A stretch of 64,000 bases of DNA from Acidobacteriota bacterium (GTDB taxonomy: Bacteria > Acidobacteriota > Vicinamibacteria > Vicinamibacterales > UBA2999): the NCBI GenBank assembly GCA_016184455.1, contig JACPCS010000127.1:1-64000 (forward strand), in the 5' to 3' direction. Below are positions 33,767-41,771 of the stretch, piece by piece (the stretch's first letter is position 1; each line of letters starts with the position of its first letter). The notes beneath the pieces were generated by a model. The model saw only the letters and a program-made list of their open reading frames with translations, had not been told where the DNA came from and searched no databases. The position numbers and the translations under genes are program-made.

Positions 33767-34773
33767 TCCACCGAGTGGTCGCTGCGCCGGCCTCGGCGAT
33801 CCTGATCGTCGTCGGGTGGCTGGCCGTCGAGGCCGTGACCGCGCAGGCGCCGGGCGCAAAGCCGTTCACGCCGCCGTCGTCCACCTACACTCCGCCGCGT
33901 ACGCCGTGGGGCGATCCGGATCTCATGGGCGTCTGGGACTATCAGTCGCTCATCCGCATGGAGCGGCCCGGCGAGCTCGCCGGCAAGCCGCGCTTCGCGA
34001 ACGAGGCCGAGTACCGGGCCTGGGCCAAAGCCAACGCCCCGAACAGAGACAGCGAAACGGGCGTGGGTGCGTACAACGAGTGGTGGAACGATCGGAACTT
34101 CGTCGTGAACCTCAACACCTCCCTCATCATCGACCCGCCGGACGGCACGTTCCCGCGGCTCACGCCGGCGGCGGAGCAGCGGCGGAAGGAGATTCTTGCC
34201 AGAGCGAGCGAGCTCGCCTCGTGGGAGGACTACCACGCACTGGCGCGCTGCATTGCCTCGCAGACGCCGAACGCGCCGCAGGCGTACAACAGCGGCACCT
34301 ACATCATGCAGTCGCCCGGATGGGTCGCCATCATCCGTGAGCGCCTCGACACGCGTCTCATCCCGCTCGACGGCCGGCCGCACGTCGGCGACCCCATCCG
34401 CCACTGGAACGGAGACCCGGTCGGCCGCTGGGAGGGCAATACCCTGGTCGTCGAAACCACGCATTTCACCGACAAGCAGCGGCTCGGCGGCATGTCGGGG
34501 GCGAGCGTGCCGGCAGGCATCCCGTTCGGCAACTTTCGTCTGATCGAGCACTTCGTGCCCGTCAGCCGCAATCGGATCGAGTACTACGCCACCGTCATCG
34601 ATCCGACGACGTGGACGAGGCCGTGGACGTTCAACCTGCCGTGGGAGCGGGACGAGGATTACACACTCTTCGAGTACGCCTGCCACGAGGGCAACCTGGC
34701 CCTGACGAATTCGCTGCGCGGCGAGCGTGTGCAGGAGGCCGACGCCGCGAAGAAGCGCGAAGCCGGAAGATGA
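33763..34773 (+). CDS. Exported protein of unknown function (GRWEG family, member 1)
   Basis: A 336-residue protein with a signal peptide ending near TAQ and mature residues PWGDPDLMGVWDYQSLIRME. Near residue 220 it has GRWEGNTLVVETTHF and near 270 a block IEYYATVIDPTTWTRPWTFN. Both recur in the next gene, so the two are paralogues of a family that is abundant in Acidobacteria and has no assigned function. I recognise no catalytic motif. It ends in a 4-nt overlap with its paralogue. Confidence 0.75.
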   Translation: MIHRVVAAPASAILIVVGWLAVEAVTAQAPGAKPFTPPSSTYTPPRTPWGDPDLMGVWDYQSLIRMERPGELAGKPRFANEAEYRAWAKANAPNRDSETGVGAYNEWWNDRNFVVNLNTSLIIDPPDGTFPRLTPAAEQRRKEILARASELASWEDYHALARCIASQTPNAPQAYNSGTYIMQSPGWVAIIRERLDTRLIPLDGRPHVGDPIRHWNGDPVGRWEGNTLVVETTHFTDKQRLGGMSGASVPAGIPFGNFRLIEHFVPVSRNRIEYYATVIDPTTWTRPWTFNLPWERDEDYTLFEYACHEGNLALTNSLRGERVQEADAAKKREAGR

Positions 34774-35606
34774 AGACACACGCAATCGGCGCCATGACCG
34801 CCTGCCTGGGAGTGGCCGTGGTGTGTCTCGCCGCGGCGCGGCCCGCCGCTCAGACCGAGCCGCTGCAGGTGCAGATTCCGCGGACGGCTGCCGGCAGGCC
34901 CGATCTGAACGGGATCTGGCAGGCGATGAACACGGCCGACTACGATCTCGAGGATCACGGCGCGGCGCCGTCGCCGGTCCTCCTGATGGGCACGCTCGGC
35001 GCCCTCCTCCCGGGCGAGAGCGTTGTCGACGGCGGCCGGATTCCGTATCGGCCCGAGGCCTTGGCCAGGCGCAACGAGAACCGCCGGAACGCCGTGCCGG
35101 CAAAGCCCGGTCGTCATCTCTCGGCCGACCCCGAGCTCAATTGCTTTCTCCCGGGCATCCCCCGGGCGACGTATCTGCCCCACCCATTTCAGATCTTCCA
35201 GAGTCCGAACGTGATCTGGATCGTCTATCAGTACTCGTACGCGCGGCGTGAGATACCGCTGAACAATCCGACGGAAGCGCCGTACGAGTCGTGGATGGGA
35301 TGGTCGAATGGCCGGTGGGAAGGCGATACGCTCGTCGTGGACGTCACCGGGTTCAACGATCAGACGTGGTTCGATCGGGCGGGGAACTATCACAGCGACG
35401 CGCTGCACGTGATTGAACGCTACACGCCGATCAGCGCGTACCACCTGCTGTACGAGGCGACGATCGAAGACCCGAAGGTCTTCACGCGGCCGTGGAAGAT
35501 CGCGATGCCGCTCTATCGGCGCATCGACCGGACCGTGCGGCTGCTGGAGTTCAAGTGCCCGGAGCTCGTCGAGGAGCTGCACCTGGGCGAGTACCGGAAG
35601 AGGTAG
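34770..35606 (+). CDS. Exported protein of unknown function (GRWEG family, member 2)
   Basis: A 278-residue exported protein with signal peptide ending near RPAAQ and mature segment AAGRPDLNGIWQAMNTADYD. It shares GRWEGDTLVVDVTGFND and LLYEATIEDPKVFTRPWKIA with the preceding gene, but the N-terminal halves differ. A single Cys sits in PELNCFLPGIPRATYLPHPF. Function unknown. It is the last gene of the group and ends with TAG, 27 nt before the stop of the convergent HTH-TOBE gene. Confidence 0.75.
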   Translation: MKTHAIGAMTACLGVAVVCLAAARPAAQTEPLQVQIPRTAAGRPDLNGIWQAMNTADYDLEDHGAAPSPVLLMGTLGALLPGESVVDGGRIPYRPEALARRNENRRNAVPAKPGRHLSADPELNCFLPGIPRATYLPHPFQIFQSPNVIWIVYQYSYARREIPLNNPTEAPYESWMGWSNGRWEGDTLVVDVTGFNDQTWFDRAGNYHSDALHVIERYTPISAYHLLYEATIEDPKVFTRPWKIAMPLYRRIDRTVRLLEFKCPELVEELHLGEYRKR

Positions 35607-35633
35607 GCGAAGGCCTTCAGGCCTCCGCGATGA

Positions 35634-36056
35634 TCACGTCGGCTCGCGCGCGATCATGACTTCGGTCGCCTTGATCACGGCGAGCGCGGGCTCGCCGCGC
35701 CTCAGCTTCAGCTCCTCCACGGCGTCGCGCGTGATGACGGCGGTCAATCGCTGATCGCCGATCCGCAGCCGCACCTGGGCCAGCAGTCCTTCCACGCGCA
35801 CCTCGTCGACGATACCTCGAAGCTGGTTCCGCCCGCTGAGCGCGACGAGCACGCCCGGTGCGCGGCGCGCGCGGCGGGGGAGCGCGGGCAGACGTCCGTG
35901 CGCCGCGAGCAGGCGCTCGATCTCCGATTCGGCGACGCGGTGATGCCCGCCACGTGTCCGGACGGTGCGGACGGCGCCCTTGTAGATCCACTGCTTGACG
36001 GTGGAGTAGCTGACGCCCAGCCGCTCGGCGGCCCCCCGGACGGTGAGGAGCGCCAT
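35634..36056 (-). CDS. HTH-TOBE molybdate-type regulator
   Basis: A 140-residue protein. Residues 1-55 are an excisionase/MerR-like helix-turn-helix (LTVRGAAERLGVSYSTVKQW, then IYKGAVRTVRTRGGHHRV). Residues about 70-135 are a single TOBE/Mop domain (GRNQLRGIVDEVRVEGLLAQ, VRLRIGDQRLTAVITRDAV, LRRGEPALAVIKATEVM) that binds molybdate or tungstate. It is divergent from modA across a 71-bp AT-rich region, so it probably controls modABC in response to oxyanion, the task ModE performs in other bacteria. Confidence 0.85.
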   Translation of the reverse strand: MALLTVRGAAERLGVSYSTVKQWIYKGAVRTVRTRGGHHRVAESEIERLLAAHGRLPALPRRARRAPGVLVALSGRNQLRGIVDEVRVEGLLAQVRLRIGDQRLTAVITRDAVEELKLRRGEPALAVIKATEVMIAREPT

Positions 36057-36127
36057 CTACGGCAGAACTAAAAACAGTAGAAAAGCGTGCTTCATATCGG
36101 TGAGAATCATACTAAATTGTAGACAGC
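36057..36127. promoter_or_regulatory. Divergent mod control region with repeated sites
   Basis: The region is unusually AT-rich for this window. ACTAAAAACAGTAG (36067-36080) and ACTAAATTGTAG (36111-36122) form a direct repeat about 44 bp apart, one near each divergent start; each also has CTA...TAG ends. CATACT at 36109-36114 could be a -10 for modA. These are candidate sites for the HTH-TOBE regulator. Confidence 0.5.
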
Positions 36128-36922
36128 GTGCGCACCCGGATTCGAGTGTCCCTGCTCGCCCTCGTCGCCGTGCTCGCCGCGGGCGCCCTGCCGACGGCCG
36201 GGCAGTCCGCTGGCGGTTCGGCAGTCGTGCGCGTGGCGGCCGCGGCCGATCTGAAGCTTGCGCTGGACGAAGCGGCCGCCCGGCTGGCGCGGCGCCGGCC
36301 GGCGCTCCGGATCGAGGCGATTTACGGCTCGTCGGGCAGCATGCACGCGCAGCTCCGGCAACGCGCGCCCTACGACGTGTATCTCTCGGCCGACGTCGAG
36401 TACCCGCGCGACCTCGTCGCGGTGGGCATCGGATCGAGTCGCGACCTCTTCACCTACGCGACGGGCCGTCTTGTCGTCTGGGTGCCGGCGGCGTCGGCCC
36501 TGCCGATCGAGCGTGACGGCCTGCGCGTGCTCCCGCGCGCGACGCGCGTGGCGATGGCCAATCCGCGGCATGCGCCGTACGGGCGCCGAGCGGAGGCGGC
36601 GCTCCGACATGCGGGCATCTGGGAGCAGGTGAAGGGGCGGATCGTGCTCGGCGAGAACGTGGCGCAGGCCGCGCAGTTCGTCCAGAGCGGCGCCGCCGAC
36701 GCGGCCATCATCGCGAAATCGCTTGCGGTGGCGCCGGCGCTCCGCGCGATCGGCCGCTTCCAGGACGTGCCGGCGGATGCGCATCCGCCGCTCGTGCAGG
36801 GCGGCCTCATCCTGCCATGGGCGCGCTCGCGGGCGGCCGCCGACGAGCTGCGCGATTTCCTGCTCGGCGCCGAGGGTCGCGAGCTGCTGAGCGCGTTCGG
36901 GTTCGGTCCTCCTCCGCAGTAG
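36128..36922 (+). CDS. modA: Molybdate ABC transporter, substrate-binding protein
   Basis: A 264-residue periplasmic binding protein. The signal peptide is followed by VVRVAAAADLKLALDEAAAR, IEAIYGSSGSMHAQLRQRAP (oxyanion-binding serines), YDVYLSADVEYPRDLV, VAMANPRHAPYGRRAEAAL and LGENVAQAAQFVQSGAADAA. This is the ModA/WtpA pattern, and tungstate binding is also possible. The start is GTG at 36128. modB starts 6 nt downstream. Confidence 0.93.
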   Translation: MRTRIRVSLLALVAVLAAGALPTAGQSAGGSAVVRVAAAADLKLALDEAAARLARRRPALRIEAIYGSSGSMHAQLRQRAPYDVYLSADVEYPRDLVAVGIGSSRDLFTYATGRLVVWVPAASALPIERDGLRVLPRATRVAMANPRHAPYGRRAEAALRHAGIWEQVKGRIVLGENVAQAAQFVQSGAADAAIIAKSLAVAPALRAIGRFQDVPADAHPPLVQGGLILPWARSRAAADELRDFLLGAEGRELLSAFGFGPPPQ

Positions 36923-36927
36923 TCGTC

Positions 36928-37590
36928 ATGGACTGGACCGCGATTGCCGTCACCGTGAAGCTTGCGGCGCTGACGACACTCGTCCTCGCCGTGATCGGCC
37001 TGCCGCTGGCGTACTGGCTCGCGACGACGAGGCGCCGCTGGCGGCCGGTCGTCGACGCGGCGGTTGCCATCCCCTTGCTGCTGCCGCCGACCGTCCTTGG
37101 CTTCTACTTTCTGATGTCCACCGGGCCCGAGACCGTTCCAGGGCGCGTGTACGCTCGGCTCGTCGGCGGCACGCTGCCGTTCTCCTTCACAGGGATCCTG
37201 ATCGCGTCGGTGCTGTACAACCTGCCGTTCGCGGTCCGTCCGTTTGCGTCGGGATTTGCCGCCGTCGATCGCCGGCTCATCGAAGCGGCGCGGTGCCTGG
37301 GCGCCTCGGGGTCGCGGACGTTCCTCACGGTCGTGCTGCCGCTCTCATGGCCCGCGGTTGCTGCGGGCCTCGTGCTCGCCTTCGCGCACACGGTCGGCGA
37401 ATTCGGCGTCGTCCTCATGGTGGGGGGAAACATTCCCGGCGTCACGCGTACGATCGCGCTCGCGATCTACGACGACGTGCAGGCGTTCGACTACGGAGCG
37501 GCGAATGAGGCATCGGCGGCGCTGCTCGTGTTTGCCGTGACGGTGCTGGCGGTGACCTACGCCCTGCAGCGGCGCACGCTGGCGTTATGA
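36928..37590 (+). CDS. modB: Molybdate ABC transporter, permease
   Basis: A 220-residue inner-membrane protein with five or six spans and the EAA loop EAARCLGASGSRTFLTVVLP, preceded by PLLLPPTVLGFYFLMSTG and PFAVRPFASGFAAVDRRL, all typical of ModB. FAHTVGEFGVVLMVGGNIPG follows the loop and is nearly invariant in the family. It dimerises in the membrane and receives molybdate from ModA. Its stop overlaps the modC start by 4 nt. Confidence 0.94.
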   Translation: MDWTAIAVTVKLAALTTLVLAVIGLPLAYWLATTRRRWRPVVDAAVAIPLLLPPTVLGFYFLMSTGPETVPGRVYARLVGGTLPFSFTGILIASVLYNLPFAVRPFASGFAAVDRRLIEAARCLGASGSRTFLTVVLPLSWPAVAAGLVLAFAHTVGEFGVVLMVGGNIPGVTRTIALAIYDDVQAFDYGAANEASAALLVFAVTVLAVTYALQRRTLAL

Positions 37591-38672
37591 CGCTGCTCGA
37601 CGTCGATTTCGAGTTTCGGTATTCGAGCGGTGCCGGCGTCCTCTGCCAGTGGAAGGATCCGGTCGGGGATCCGCGCGTCACCGTGTTCCTGGGCGCATCC
37701 GGATCGGGGAAGACCACGGTGCTGCGTTGTCTGGCCGGGCTCGAACGGCCCGAGCGCGGACACATCCGTTTCGGCGATCACGTCTGGTTCGACGCGGCGC
37801 GCCGCATTCATCTGCCGCCGGACCACCGCGATGTCGGTGTGCTGTTCCAGGACTACGCGCTCTTTCCGCACCTGACCGTGGCGCAGAACGTCGCCTTCGG
37901 CGCGCGCCACCTGTCGCGCGCGGCGGTCGCCGCCCGGGTTGGCGAGCTGCTGGAGACGTTCCGCCTCCGCGGGCTGGAGGAGCGCGTTCCGCGGCAGCTC
38001 TCGGGCGGGCAGCAGCAGCGCGTCGCGCTGGCGCGTGCCGTCTTCCGGCGTCCGAAATTACTGCTGCTCGATGAGCCGCTCTCGGCGGTGGACCGTCCTA
38101 CCGGAGACGAACTGCGCGAGGAGCTCCGGACGCTCATCCGCGCGCTGGCCATTCCCGCCTACATCGTCAGCCACGATCGTGTGGACGCACTGACGCTCGC
38201 CGATCGGACCGTGCTCGTCGACGACGGCCGGATCATCCAGAGCGGCACGACCGCCGACGTGTTCGATCATCCGGCGTCGCCGGCGGCGGCGCGGCTCGTC
38301 GGCATCGACACGATCCTGCTCGGCAGAATCGCCGCGTCCGAAGACGGCCTCGCCACGATCGTCGTGGCCGGCCAGGAGATTCGTGCGCAGGCGCCCGCCG
38401 AGGTGGGGCATGAGGCCGCGCTCCTCATCCGCGCCGAGGACGTCGCGCTCGCGCGGCACGACGTCACCGACTCGAGCGTGATGAATCGCTGGCGCGCACG
38501 AGTGATCACGCATGCGCGCGAAGGTCCGTTCGTGCGCGTGGCGCTCGACTGTGGCTTTCGCCTGTCGTCGCTCGTCACCCGCGAGGCCTGGCACCGGCTG
38601 GCGCTTCAACCGGGCGATGACGCGTGGGCGATCGTCAAGGCGGCGAGCATCCGGGCGCTTCCGCGCAACTGA
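37587..38672 (+). CDS. modC: Molybdate ABC transporter, ATPase with TOBE domain
   Basis: A 361-residue ATPase. Walker A is GASGSGKTTVLRCLAGLERP, the Q-loop VLFQDYALFPHLTVAQN, signature LSGGQQQRVALARA, Walker B LLLLDEPLSAVD, and H-loop YIVSHDRVDALTLADR. The C-terminal third (about 245-361) is a TOBE-like regulatory domain, as in ModC. It completes modABC. The following gene is separated by 68 nt and is probably independent. Confidence 0.93.
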   Translation: MTLLDVDFEFRYSSGAGVLCQWKDPVGDPRVTVFLGASGSGKTTVLRCLAGLERPERGHIRFGDHVWFDAARRIHLPPDHRDVGVLFQDYALFPHLTVAQNVAFGARHLSRAAVAARVGELLETFRLRGLEERVPRQLSGGQQQRVALARAVFRRPKLLLLDEPLSAVDRPTGDELREELRTLIRALAIPAYIVSHDRVDALTLADRTVLVDDGRIIQSGTTADVFDHPASPAAARLVGIDTILLGRIAASEDGLATIVVAGQEIRAQAPAEVGHEAALLIRAEDVALARHDVTDSSVMNRWRARVITHAREGPFVRVALDCGFRLSSLVTREAWHRLALQPGDDAWAIVKAASIRALPRN

Positions 38673-38740
38673 CGGCCTCGCGTGACACGTCGCGCGAACG
38701 CGTCTTGACACTGGCGGCTGCCCTCCGTCACTCTGAGCCC

Positions 38741-39244
38741 ATGAGATCCCCGCTTCATTTCGCGCTCATCTGCACGCTGCTTCTGATCGCCGCCGGGTGC
38801 CGGCAGCCTGACGGCCCGATGCCCACGCCCAGCCGCGACGCGCAGGAGGATCTGGCCGACATCAGCAAGGACCTCACGTATATCGCGACGGGATCCGATC
38901 CGGCCGGCCCGACCGACCTCGCGTATGACCTCCGGAAGTACGTCCCGGAGGACGAGAACGACGCGGCTCCGGTGGTCGACGAGCTCTCTCGGCGCGCGGC
39001 GACGGCCGTTAGGAGCAAGAAGCTGCCGGAGCAGACGGCGCAGCGCCTCGCGCACACGTTCTGGCTCACGATTTCGGCGCGCGACCTGAGCGACCGTCAG
39101 GTGGAGACGCTGCAGAACGACACGCAGTCGATGCTGATGTCGATCGGCGTCGTCGATCAGCAGGCAGAGCAGGTGGCGGCGCAGGTCGGCGAGGTACAGC
39201 GCGCGATCACTCGCCGCCAGCGCCGGTGGTATGAATGGTTTTGA
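38741..39244 (+). CDS. Small lipoprotein of unknown function
   Basis: A 167-residue protein with a lipobox, LLLIAAGCRQPDG, near residue 20. The mature part is helical and polar (DAQEDLADISKDLTYIATG, VVDELSRRAATAVRSKKLPE, DTQSMLMSIGVVDQQAEQVA). I recognise no family. TTGACA at 38705-38710 with a poor -10 about 17 bp on may be its promoter, suggesting independent transcription from modABC. It converges with metK, with 42 nt between the stops. Confidence 0.7.
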   Translation: MRSPLHFALICTLLLIAAGCRQPDGPMPTPSRDAQEDLADISKDLTYIATGSDPAGPTDLAYDLRKYVPEDENDAAPVVDELSRRAATAVRSKKLPEQTAQRLAHTFWLTISARDLSDRQVETLQNDTQSMLMSIGVVDQQAEQVAAQVGEVQRAITRRQRRWYEWF

Positions 39245-39286
39245 GCACCCCAACGCGCAAAGTCCGCGCGGTGGGGGCCCCGCGGT

Positions 39287-40423
39287 TCAACGCGCGACCG
39301 CCGCGGTCTTTTCGACAACCTCCCACGGCAGCCCCGGACGCCCGAAGTGGCCGTAGTTCGTCGTGCTGCGATAGATGGGCCGCAGCAGATCCAGGCGCTC
39401 GATAATCGCGCGCGGCCGGAAGTCGAACGCATTGGTCACGAATTCGGCCGCGGCCTGCTCGTCACCGGTGCCGAAGGTGTCCACCTTCACCGACACCGGC
39501 CTGGCCATGCCGATCGCGTAGCCCACCTGAATCTCGGCCTTCTTCGCCAGCCCTGACGCGACCACCTGCTTGGCGACGAAACGGCAGAAGTAGGCGCTGC
39601 TCCGATCGACTTTCGACGGGTCCTTGCCGCTGAACGCGCCGCCGCCGTGGCGCCCCGCGCCACCGTAGCTGTCCACGATGATCTTGCGGCCGGTGACGCC
39701 GGCATCGGCGGACGGCCCGCCGTGCGTGAAGCTGCCGGTCGGATTGACGTAGAGCGTGACGTTGTTCCGCCACCACTGGCCGAGCACCCGCGGCCCCAGT
39801 TCCTCGCGCACGTACTCGGTGATCCTCTTCTGGTCCGCGTCGGGCGAGTGCTGCGTCGAGACGACGACGGCGGTCACTTCTTTCGGCGTGTTGTGCTCGT
39901 ACAGGACCGAGACCTGCGACTTGCTGTCGGGACGAAGCCAGCTCACCGTGCCGGCCTTGCGGTCGTCGCTCAGCCCCTTGGTCAGCTTGTGGGCCAGCAG
40001 GATCGGCAGGGGCATGAGCTCCGGCGATTCATCGGTGGCATAGCCGAACATGATGCCCTGGTCGCCGGCGCCCTGATCGCCGCTCTGGCTCGTTGCGGCC
40101 GTCACGCCCTGGTCGATTTCACCGGACTGCCGCGTGATGAGCGAGATCACCTCGAGCGTCGTGTCGCAGAACGGCTCCGACGGATCCGAATAGCCGATGT
40201 CCTTGACCGCCTGCCGCACGATCCGCTCGTAGTCGAGCGTGGCCCTCGTCGTGATCTCACCCGCGACGACCACCGTGCCGCTCTTGCAGAGGGTCTCACA
40301 GGCCACCCGGCTGTGCTTGTCCTGTTCGATACAGGCATCCAGGATCGAATCCGAGATGTAATCGCAGACCTTGTCCGGGTGTCCCTCGGAAACCGACTCT
40401 GACGTGAAGATGTAACGCGACAT
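39287..40423 (-). CDS. metK: S-adenosylmethionine synthase
   Basis: A 378-residue enzyme making S-adenosylmethionine from methionine and ATP in the cytosol. It has the usual three-domain layout: TSESVSEGHPDKVCDYISDS, GEITTRATLDYERIV, GAGDQGIMFGYATDESPELM (ATP/Met binding), NPTGSFTHGGPSADAGVTGR, KIIVDSYGGAGRHGGGAFSG, KDPSKVDRSSAYF. All catalytic blocks are intact. It is divergent from sixA, with hairpin-rich DNA in between. No known SAM riboswitch motif was found upstream. Confidence 0.97.
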   Translation of the reverse strand: MSRYIFTSESVSEGHPDKVCDYISDSILDACIEQDKHSRVACETLCKSGTVVVAGEITTRATLDYERIVRQAVKDIGYSDPSEPFCDTTLEVISLITRQSGEIDQGVTAATSQSGDQGAGDQGIMFGYATDESPELMPLPILLAHKLTKGLSDDRKAGTVSWLRPDSKSQVSVLYEHNTPKEVTAVVVSTQHSPDADQKRITEYVREELGPRVLGQWWRNNVTLYVNPTGSFTHGGPSADAGVTGRKIIVDSYGGAGRHGGGAFSGKDPSKVDRSSAYFCRFVAKQVVASGLAKKAEIQVGYAIGMARPVSVKVDTFGTGDEQAAAEFVTNAFDFRPRAIIERLDLLRPIYRSTTNYGHFGRPGLPWEVVEKTAAVAR

Positions 40424-40433
40424 GGGGCTCCTT

Positions 40434-40579
40434 GGACCGCTATGCGGCCCGGAACGCGAATTTCGTACTCGTTGCGTCGGCCCGCATAGCGGTCCTAGCC
40501 GCGCGAAGCGCGGCAGAAGATACTGGCAGCCAGCCAAGGGGTTCCGCGGGGATATCAAGGGGCGGAGCCCCTTGGCTGG
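40434..40579. repeat. Inverted repeats in the metK-sixA spacer
   Basis: GGACCGCTATGCGG (40434-40447) and CCGCATAGCGGTCC (40482-40495) are a perfect 14-bp inverted pair with a 34-nt loop. CCAGCCAAGGGG (40530-40541) and CCCCTTGGCTGG (40568-40579) are a perfect 12-bp pair, and the small hairpin GGGGC-GGA-GCCCC (40559-40571) overlaps its right arm. They fill the spacer upstream of metK. They could be mRNA leader structures for metK or non-coding palindromic repeats. Confidence 0.8.
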
Positions 40580-40612
40580 TTGGTTGGGCGACGCAGTATA
40601 GATCATCTTACT

Positions 40613-41053
40613 GTGATCCTCCTGGTTCATCACGGCGAGGCGGTCGGGCCGGAGGTCGATCCGATGCGGCCGCTGTCGGCAGTCGGACGCGCCGCCGTGG
40701 CGCGGCTCTCGGCGGACGTGGCGCGTCGGGGGGTGCGGCCCGACGCGATCTGGCACAGCGGCAAGCTGCGCGCGCGGCAGACGGCGGAGCTCCTCTGGCG
40801 CGGGACGAACCCGCTCGCCGAGTTCTCGGCCGCCCGTGGTCTGCAGCCGGACGATCCCCCGAGCTGGATGCGCGACCGGCTGGCCGGCGAGACGCGCACG
40901 GTCGCGCTCGTCGGCCACATGCCGCACCTTGCACGTCTGCTGCACGCGCTGTGCGGCCGTCCGAGCGGCGAGACGCCAGACTTTCCGCTTCACGGCTGCG
41001 TGGCGCTGGAGAGTGACGGTGAAACCTGGAAGGAAGTCTGGAGGGTGAGTTGA
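40613..41053 (+). CDS. SixA-type phosphohistidine phosphatase
   Basis: A 146-residue member of the histidine phosphatase superfamily, SixA branch, which in E. coli dephosphorylates phosphohistidine in signalling proteins. The family signature LVRHGEA appears here as LVHHGEAVG, so the arginine before the catalytic His is replaced by His. Other features are DAIWHSGKLRARQTAELL and VALVGHMPHLARLLHALCG with the second catalytic His. Start GTG at 40613. The Arg to His change could lower activity, since that Arg normally contacts the phosphate. Confidence 0.82.
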   Translation: MILLVHHGEAVGPEVDPMRPLSAVGRAAVARLSADVARRGVRPDAIWHSGKLRARQTAELLWRGTNPLAEFSAARGLQPDDPPSWMRDRLAGETRTVALVGHMPHLARLLHALCGRPSGETPDFPLHGCVALESDGETWKEVWRVS

Positions 41054-41110
41054 GTCGTCCGGAACGTTCCGAACGTGCCGAACGACTCTCGAACGGTCCG
41101 AACGAGCTCA
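41054..41110. repeat. CCGAACG word array
   Basis: TTCCGAACG and TGCCGAACG sit in tandem (9-bp spacing), with GGAACG before and CTCGAACGGTCCGAACGAG after. It starts directly at the sixA stop and runs to the stop of the convergent barrel gene. It is a further array with its own word. Confidence 0.75.
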
Positions 41111-41112
41111 GT

Positions 41113-41676
41113 TCACCACCGGAACGTGAGGCCCGCGGTCGCGCGCCAGTAGTCGAGATCGCCGACGTCGAAATCGGCCTCGAGATCCTGGAACGCGCGG
41201 ATGTAGCGGATGTCTCCCCGGAAGCCGACGGTGTCGGTCATGAAGCCCATCGCGCCGGCGCCCAGGTTGAACCCCCAGTCGGTGCTGTCCACATCGAACA
41301 GGTCGTCCTCGTTCTGGATCTCGCTCTGGAGCATTCCGATTCCACCGGTGAAGTACGGCCGGAACCCCGGGCCGAACTGACCTCCGAGGGGCACGCCGGC
41401 GATCACATTGAACATCGCGGAGACAACGTTGCTCCCGTCGATGAAATCGAACTGCTGGTCATTGCCCTCGAAGAACTCCGGCGTGTACGAGAGATCCGCC
41501 TCCCAGCCCAGGATCCCGTCGCCCATCCAACCGAGCCCCACGCCATACGTGAAGTGCTCGCGACCGTTCGGTGTGGCGAACGTGGTGCCGAGATTCGGTG
41601 TCAACAGCCAGTCGGCACGCGCGCTCGACGGCGAGAGCGCGATCGCGAGCGCCGCCACAAACACCCATTTCTTCAT
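41113..41676 (-). CDS. Outer-membrane beta-barrel protein
   Basis: A 187-residue exported protein. The signal peptide is MKKWVFVAALAIALSPSSARA and the mature part alternates glycine/aromatic strands (TYGVGLGWMGDGILGWEADL, NVIAGVPLGGQFGPGFRPYF, TGGIGMLQSEIQ, LDYWRATAGLTFRW) ending in an aromatic residue, the signature of small OmpA/OmpW-like eight-strand barrels. GGAGG lies about 10 nt upstream of the ATG. No specific substrate can be assigned. Confidence 0.82.
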   Translation of the reverse strand: MKKWVFVAALAIALSPSSARADWLLTPNLGTTFATPNGREHFTYGVGLGWMGDGILGWEADLSYTPEFFEGNDQQFDFIDGSNVVSAMFNVIAGVPLGGQFGPGFRPYFTGGIGMLQSEIQNEDDLFDVDSTDWGFNLGAGAMGFMTDTVGFRGDIRYIRAFQDLEADFDVGDLDYWRATAGLTFRW

Positions 41677-41771
41677 GTCTTCCGTTCCTCCCTGGGAGCG
41701 CGATGCTGCAAGCGACATACCTGAGGAGGTCAATGGAAGAGCGAAGGGTGTGGTCGGGGTACAGCCGGACG

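Noticed and set aside
38705-38733. Strong promoter for the small lipoprotein gene
   Set aside because: TTGACA is perfect, but the hexamer 17 bp downstream (TCACTC) is a poor -10, so it is mentioned only in the gene entry.
40424-40612. Known SAM riboswitch upstream of metK
   Set aside because: I looked for SAM-I and SAM-II style conserved cores on the metK strand and saw none; only plain inverted repeats are present.
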